Shown here: positions 39,812 to 41,919 of the stretch, one piece after another
How the letters are laid out: each line of letters begins with the position of its first letter
How positions within the stretch are numbered: the stretch's first letter is position 1
The notes under the pieces: generated by a model
Database searches by the model: none
What the model saw: only the letters and a program-made list of their open reading frames with translations
What the model was told of the DNA's origin: nothing
From: a virus
Virus record (IMG/VR): IMGVR_UViG_3300047558_000279
Span: 1 to 41,919 of that record
Reading direction: 5' to 3' (one strand)
Length of the DNA stretch: 41,919 nt
Program-made: the position numbers and the translations under genes

Positions 39812-40012
39812 ATGGCGTTGTTTCGTGTGCCTTTTGTGGTTGAGGAGTTTGGCTACATTTATTTTGAGGTGGAGAGTGAGGAGTTGGCGGATGAACTGCT
39901 TGCTGAATGTGAGAAGGGTGTTCGTGATGTTGAGGATTTGCCTAATTCTTTTAGGAGGATTATGGGTGGTTCTGAAAGTATTGAGGGTTGGAATGTTGAG
40001 GAGGTTTCGTGA
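39812..40012 (+). CDS. Small acidic hypothetical protein
   Basis: A 66-residue protein (LFRVPFVVEEFGYIYFEVES then ELADELLAECEKG) that reads as two strands followed by a helix, similar in outline to the gene at 39110. GGAAGG lies upstream of the ATG. The stop TGA overlaps the next ATG (TGATG). Confidence 0.6.
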   Translation: MALFRVPFVVEEFGYIYFEVESEELADELLAECEKGVRDVEDLPNSFRRIMGGSESIEGWNVEEVS

Positions 40013-40131
40013 TGCGTTGTTTGTCGTGCGGATGGAATTTGCGTAATGTGCGTGAGTTGTCGTGGTGTGTTGGTTGTGGTTTGGAGGAGTTTTTGGAGGT
40101 TGTGGATAACTCTGTGGATAACTTTGTTTAG
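40012..40131 (+). CDS. Zinc-ribbon microprotein whose 3' end contains DnaA-box-like repeats
   Basis: A 39-residue protein with CLSC at 3-6 and CVGC at 19-22. Its last 10 codons (EVVDNSVDNFV) are written by the tandem TGTGGATAA repeats that also occur, outside any gene, before the capsid gene. The protein end is thus dictated by a DNA site. It is the last gene before the AT-rich region. Confidence 0.6.
   Translation: MRCLSCGWNLRNVRELSWCVGCGLEEFLEVVDNSVDNFV
40101..40127 (+). repeat. Tandem DnaA-box-like 12-mers, copy 2
   Basis: Two TGTGGATAA sites (40101-40109 and 40113-40121) in direct repeat with 12-base spacing, identical over 27 bases to 18866-18892. They border the AT-rich repeat region at 40132-40367, an arrangement expected of a replication origin. 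Confidence 0.8.
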
Positions 40132-40367
40132 TCGGTTTCCTATATTGGAGGTTACTCATTCATAAGTTACTAATGAGTAGATGATGAATGAGTAGGTAGG
40201 TTCTATATATAGCGACCTCTGATTTGAGTGTTTATAGATGAAATAAAGGGGAAAACGGGGTATGTTTTTCTCTTGGTAAAGAAAATTAGGTAAAATTCTA
40301 CTAAATCTGTATGATGAGTAGGTGAGTAATACTAAGTTACTATCCTAGTGAGATACGCTGGGTTTGT
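40132..40367. other. AT-rich noncoding repeat region, candidate origin or control region
   Basis: This 236-base stretch has no gene. It contains an 11-bp inverted repeat (TACTCATTCAT at 40153-40163 with 40184-40194), three ATGAGTAG copies (40173, 40188, 40314), two TAAGTTACTA copies (40163, 40333), a TATATATA segment near 40205 and long A/T runs. Tandem DnaA-box-like sites lie at its left edge and an HTH gene at its right edge. An origin of replication or a repressor-controlled early promoter both fit. Confidence 0.6.
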
Positions 40368-40385
40368 TTGAGATTGGATTGTTTT

Positions 40386-40991
40386 ATGGTTATTTTTGAT
40401 GTTACTTTTGGTGAACTTATGTCTGCTAAGGAGGTTTGTGAGGCTACGGGGTTTACTATGAACCAATTGCGTAATTGGCGTTTGCCTAGCAGGGTTGATA
40501 AAGCACCTTTTGGTTATGTGAGTATTGGCACTTCGCCTTTTTATCGTAAGGCTAGTGTTCAGTTGTGGCTTGACCAGAATTCAGGTAGCAATGTTCGGTA
40601 TGTTCCTGCTGGAACTGATTTGGATGTTCCTATTTCGTCTGTGTTTGAGGGTGATGTTGAGAAGGTGAACGCGCTGAAACGGGTTGCTGTGGTTACTCCT
40701 GAGAATGTGAAGTCTTGGCAGGATTATTTGTTTGGTGTTGACCAGAAGCGCACTATGGAGAGTAGTAATCCTGTGAAGAACCGCTTTCTTAGTGAGTTGT
40801 TGGGTGTTGAGGTTGGGTTTGGTAATTCGGTTTCGGCTGACCAGCGGTTTAGTAGTCCTGAATGGTTTACGGCTATGGTGTGGGCGTTGCGTTTACAACT
40901 GAACGAAATGTATGGTTTAGGTTTGTCGGATGAGGAAGTGTTGGCTATTCCTGTTGGTCAAGTGCCTCCTGTTCGGGAAAGTAAAAAATAG
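40386..40991 (+). CDS. HTH DNA-binding protein next to the repeat region
   Basis: A 201-residue protein. Residues about 14-30 (AKEVCEATGFTMNQLRNWRL) form an excisionase/MerR-like winged HTH, with a wing containing GTSPFYRKASVQLWLDQN. The C-terminal half has no recognised domain. Starts at TTG 40368, ATG 40386 and ATG 40419 are possible; the last has a weak GGTGA site. It probably binds the repeats just upstream, either as an early regulator or as a replication initiator. Confidence 0.65.
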   Translation: MVIFDVTFGELMSAKEVCEATGFTMNQLRNWRLPSRVDKAPFGYVSIGTSPFYRKASVQLWLDQNSGSNVRYVPAGTDLDVPISSVFEGDVEKVNALKRVAVVTPENVKSWQDYLFGVDQKRTMESSNPVKNRFLSELLGVEVGFGNSVSADQRFSSPEWFTAMVWALRLQLNEMYGLGLSDEEVLAIPVGQVPPVRESKK

Positions 40992-41006
40992 AGAATGGAG
41001 AATGTA

Positions 41007-41198
41007 ATGGAAATGTTGGATGTTGTTTTTTCGGCGAAGGTTGAGGTTGTTGTGGATGATGTGTCTGATTTTTCTGGCACAGAGTTTCGTGCTTCGCTTT
41101 ATCAGGTAGACGATTTTGTTACGGAGGGTTGGGGTAGCAGTGTTAGTGAGGCTATTGATTGTGCTTTCCGTAACCTTTTGGGTGAGGTTGTGATTTAG
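41007..41198 (+). CDS. Hypothetical early protein
   Basis: A 63-residue acidic protein (SAKVEVVVDDVSDFSGTEFR) with a likely small beta fold. The start at 41007 is chosen because GGAG lies 6 bases upstream in the leader ATGGAGAATGTA; that leader also occurs, with the same spacing, before 41391 and 41750. The ATG at 40995 is inside the leader and has no ribosome site of its own. Confidence 0.6.
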   Translation: MEMLDVVFSAKVEVVVDDVSDFSGTEFRASLYQVDDFVTEGWGSSVSEAIDCAFRNLLGEVVI

Positions 41199-41375
41199 TT
41201 GTCGTTGTTTGATGAGTTGTCGGCTGTTCCGTATGGTGTTTGTTCTATTTGTGATGGTGAACACGCGTGGGCTGATGTGAAGTGTGATTTGTTGGAGTGT
41301 GTTCACGAGTGGGCTGTTGAGAAGGGCAGTTCGTTTTGTGTTTGGTGTAGTGAGCCTGAAAGGGTGAGTGAATAA
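41199..41375 (+). CDS. Zinc-binding microprotein, 58 aa, TTG start
   Basis: A 58-codon frame beginning at TTG 41199 directly after the previous stop, with GAGG about 11 bases upstream. It has CSIC at 15-18, C29, C34 and CVWC at 47-50, plus His22 and His36, enough for a zinc ribbon or treble clef. It fills a gap of otherwise unassigned sequence, with no break to the next leader. Confidence 0.55.
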   Translation: MSLFDELSAVPYGVCSICDGEHAWADVKCDLLECVHEWAVEKGSSFCVWCSEPERVSE

Positions 41376-41390
41376 GAAATGGAGAATGAA

Positions 41391-41723
41391 ATGGATGAGC
41401 AAATGGAGAAGTTGGAGTTGTGTGGCGTGGAGGTTTATGCGTTGCTGAACTTGCTGGCTGATAGTGATGATGTTGTGTTGTCTAGCCTGTATGACCGCTT
41501 GTGTGGTCGTTCTGCTATGGGTAAAGAAGTTGTTGTTTCGTTATCTAAAACCTTTGTGTTTGAGGGTGAGTTTCTGGCAGAGTATTTAGAGCAGTTAGAC
41601 GACTATGAAGATACGCCTTCTCAGCGTGAGTGGTTTGTTCTTGACCAAATGTTTAGGAACACTAGCCGTAATGAGATTGAGTGGTTGCGTAGGAATTCTG
41701 GTTTGGAAGTAAAGGAATACTAA
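41391..41723 (+). CDS. Acidic helical hypothetical protein
   Basis: A 110-residue acidic protein (LELCGVEVYALLNLLADSDD; EYLEQLDDYEDTPSQREWFV). ATG 41391 has GGAG 6 bases upstream in the conserved leader; ATG 41379 lies in that leader. No family is recognised. Confidence 0.65.
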   Translation: MDEQMEKLELCGVEVYALLNLLADSDDVVLSSLYDRLCGRSAMGKEVVVSLSKTFVFEGEFLAEYLEQLDDYEDTPSQREWFVLDQMFRNTSRNEIEWLRRNSGLEVKEY

Positions 41724-41749
41724 TAATGAAAAATGAAATGGAGAATGTA

Positions 41750-41919
41750 ATGGAAATGAAGTTGGATGTTTTGCCTGAACTGTTGGCTGTGTGTGAGCGT
41801 GTTGAGGTTGAGGCTAAGAGTGTTGATGGTGAGAGGATTTCGTGGGCGTTTTTCCCTCAGACTGCTCAGGGTGCGGGTGTTGGTCGTCCTGCTCAGGGTG
41901 CGGTTGGGTTTACGGAGTT
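41750..41919 (+). CDS. Hypothetical early protein, 5' part of the gene completed at 3-275
   Basis: The frame opens at ATG 41750 with the conserved leader ATGGAGAATGTA upstream (ATG 41726 with AAAGGA is the alternative) and runs off the end of the window. Because the last 127 bases repeat the first 127, the rest of the gene is found at 3-275. It encodes EMKLDVLPELLAVCERVEVE and onward. Function unknown. Confidence 0.7.
   Translation, partial: MEMKLDVLPELLAVCERVEVEAKSVDGERISWAFFPQTAQGAGVGRPAQGAVGFTE
41793..41919. repeat. Terminal direct repeat, right copy
   Basis: Exact copy of bases 1-127; see the left copy. It marks the point at which the circular assembly was opened. Confidence 0.9.

Overview
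The window is a complete, circularly closed bacteriophage genome. Bases 1-127 are repeated exactly at 41793-41919, so the unique length is 41,792 bp, and one gene runs across the artificial ends. A WhiB-family gene points to an actinobacterial host, because WhiB proteins are restricted to Actinobacteria and their phages. The moderate base composition suggests a low- to mid-GC, possibly freshwater, actinobacterium; that part is inference. The structural genes (large portal, scaffold, capsid, adaptor, tail-hub-like protein, Gln/Ala-rich proteins and a 2,159-residue protein) include no tape-measure, tube or sheath gene. This fits a short-tailed (podovirus-like) phage. I see no integrase, partition gene or DNA polymerase.

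Layout. (1) 0-4.2 kb: tightly coupled plus-strand early genes: small unknown proteins, an SNF2-type helicase, DUF3310 and WhiB. (2) 4.2-8.9 kb: replication and recombination: a PD-(D/E)XK exonuclease with four cysteines, an ssDNA-binding-like protein, a primase-helicase, an HNH/zinc protein and tRNA-Gln(TTG). (3) 8.9-13.2 kb, minus strand: HAD phosphatase, metallophosphoesterase, a small HTH protein, a zinc microprotein and a collagen-like tail fibre. (4) 13.3-31.5 kb, plus strand: resolvase-like nuclease, large terminase, two overlapping small genes, portal, scaffold, capsid, head-tail and ejection genes, and the giant gene. (5) 31.5-35.9 kb, minus strand: small basic proteins, a lysis cassette (CHAP endolysin and membrane proteins), a second fibre-like protein, a possible small terminase and a double-HTH regulator. 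(6) 36-41.9 kb, plus strand: about twenty very small genes, many of them zinc ribbons, interrupted by a repeated regulatory cassette and an AT-rich repeat region.

The most unusual part is 36-40.4 kb. Three gene units are separated by strong hairpin terminators. Each terminator is followed by the same motif pair (CCGCGAGCGC and GGGGACGGGTGGAATGTGTG), and a diverged fourth copy lies at about 36.0 kb. Two of the units also share an AGGATAGGYGAGG element with a GCAA-tetraloop hairpin whose stem shows compensatory changes. Separately, a 27-bp sequence holding two perfect DnaA-box-like sites occurs both before the capsid gene and at the edge of the AT-rich region at 40.1 kb. Strand composition flips near 36 kb and near 12.5-13.2 kb whichever strand is coding, which suggests a replication origin and terminus. 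With no phage polymerase visible, the phage probably borrows the host replisome through its primase-helicase and possibly through DnaA.

No gene-free stretch exceeds about 300 bases; the longest are 38025-38284 and 40132-40367, both described below.
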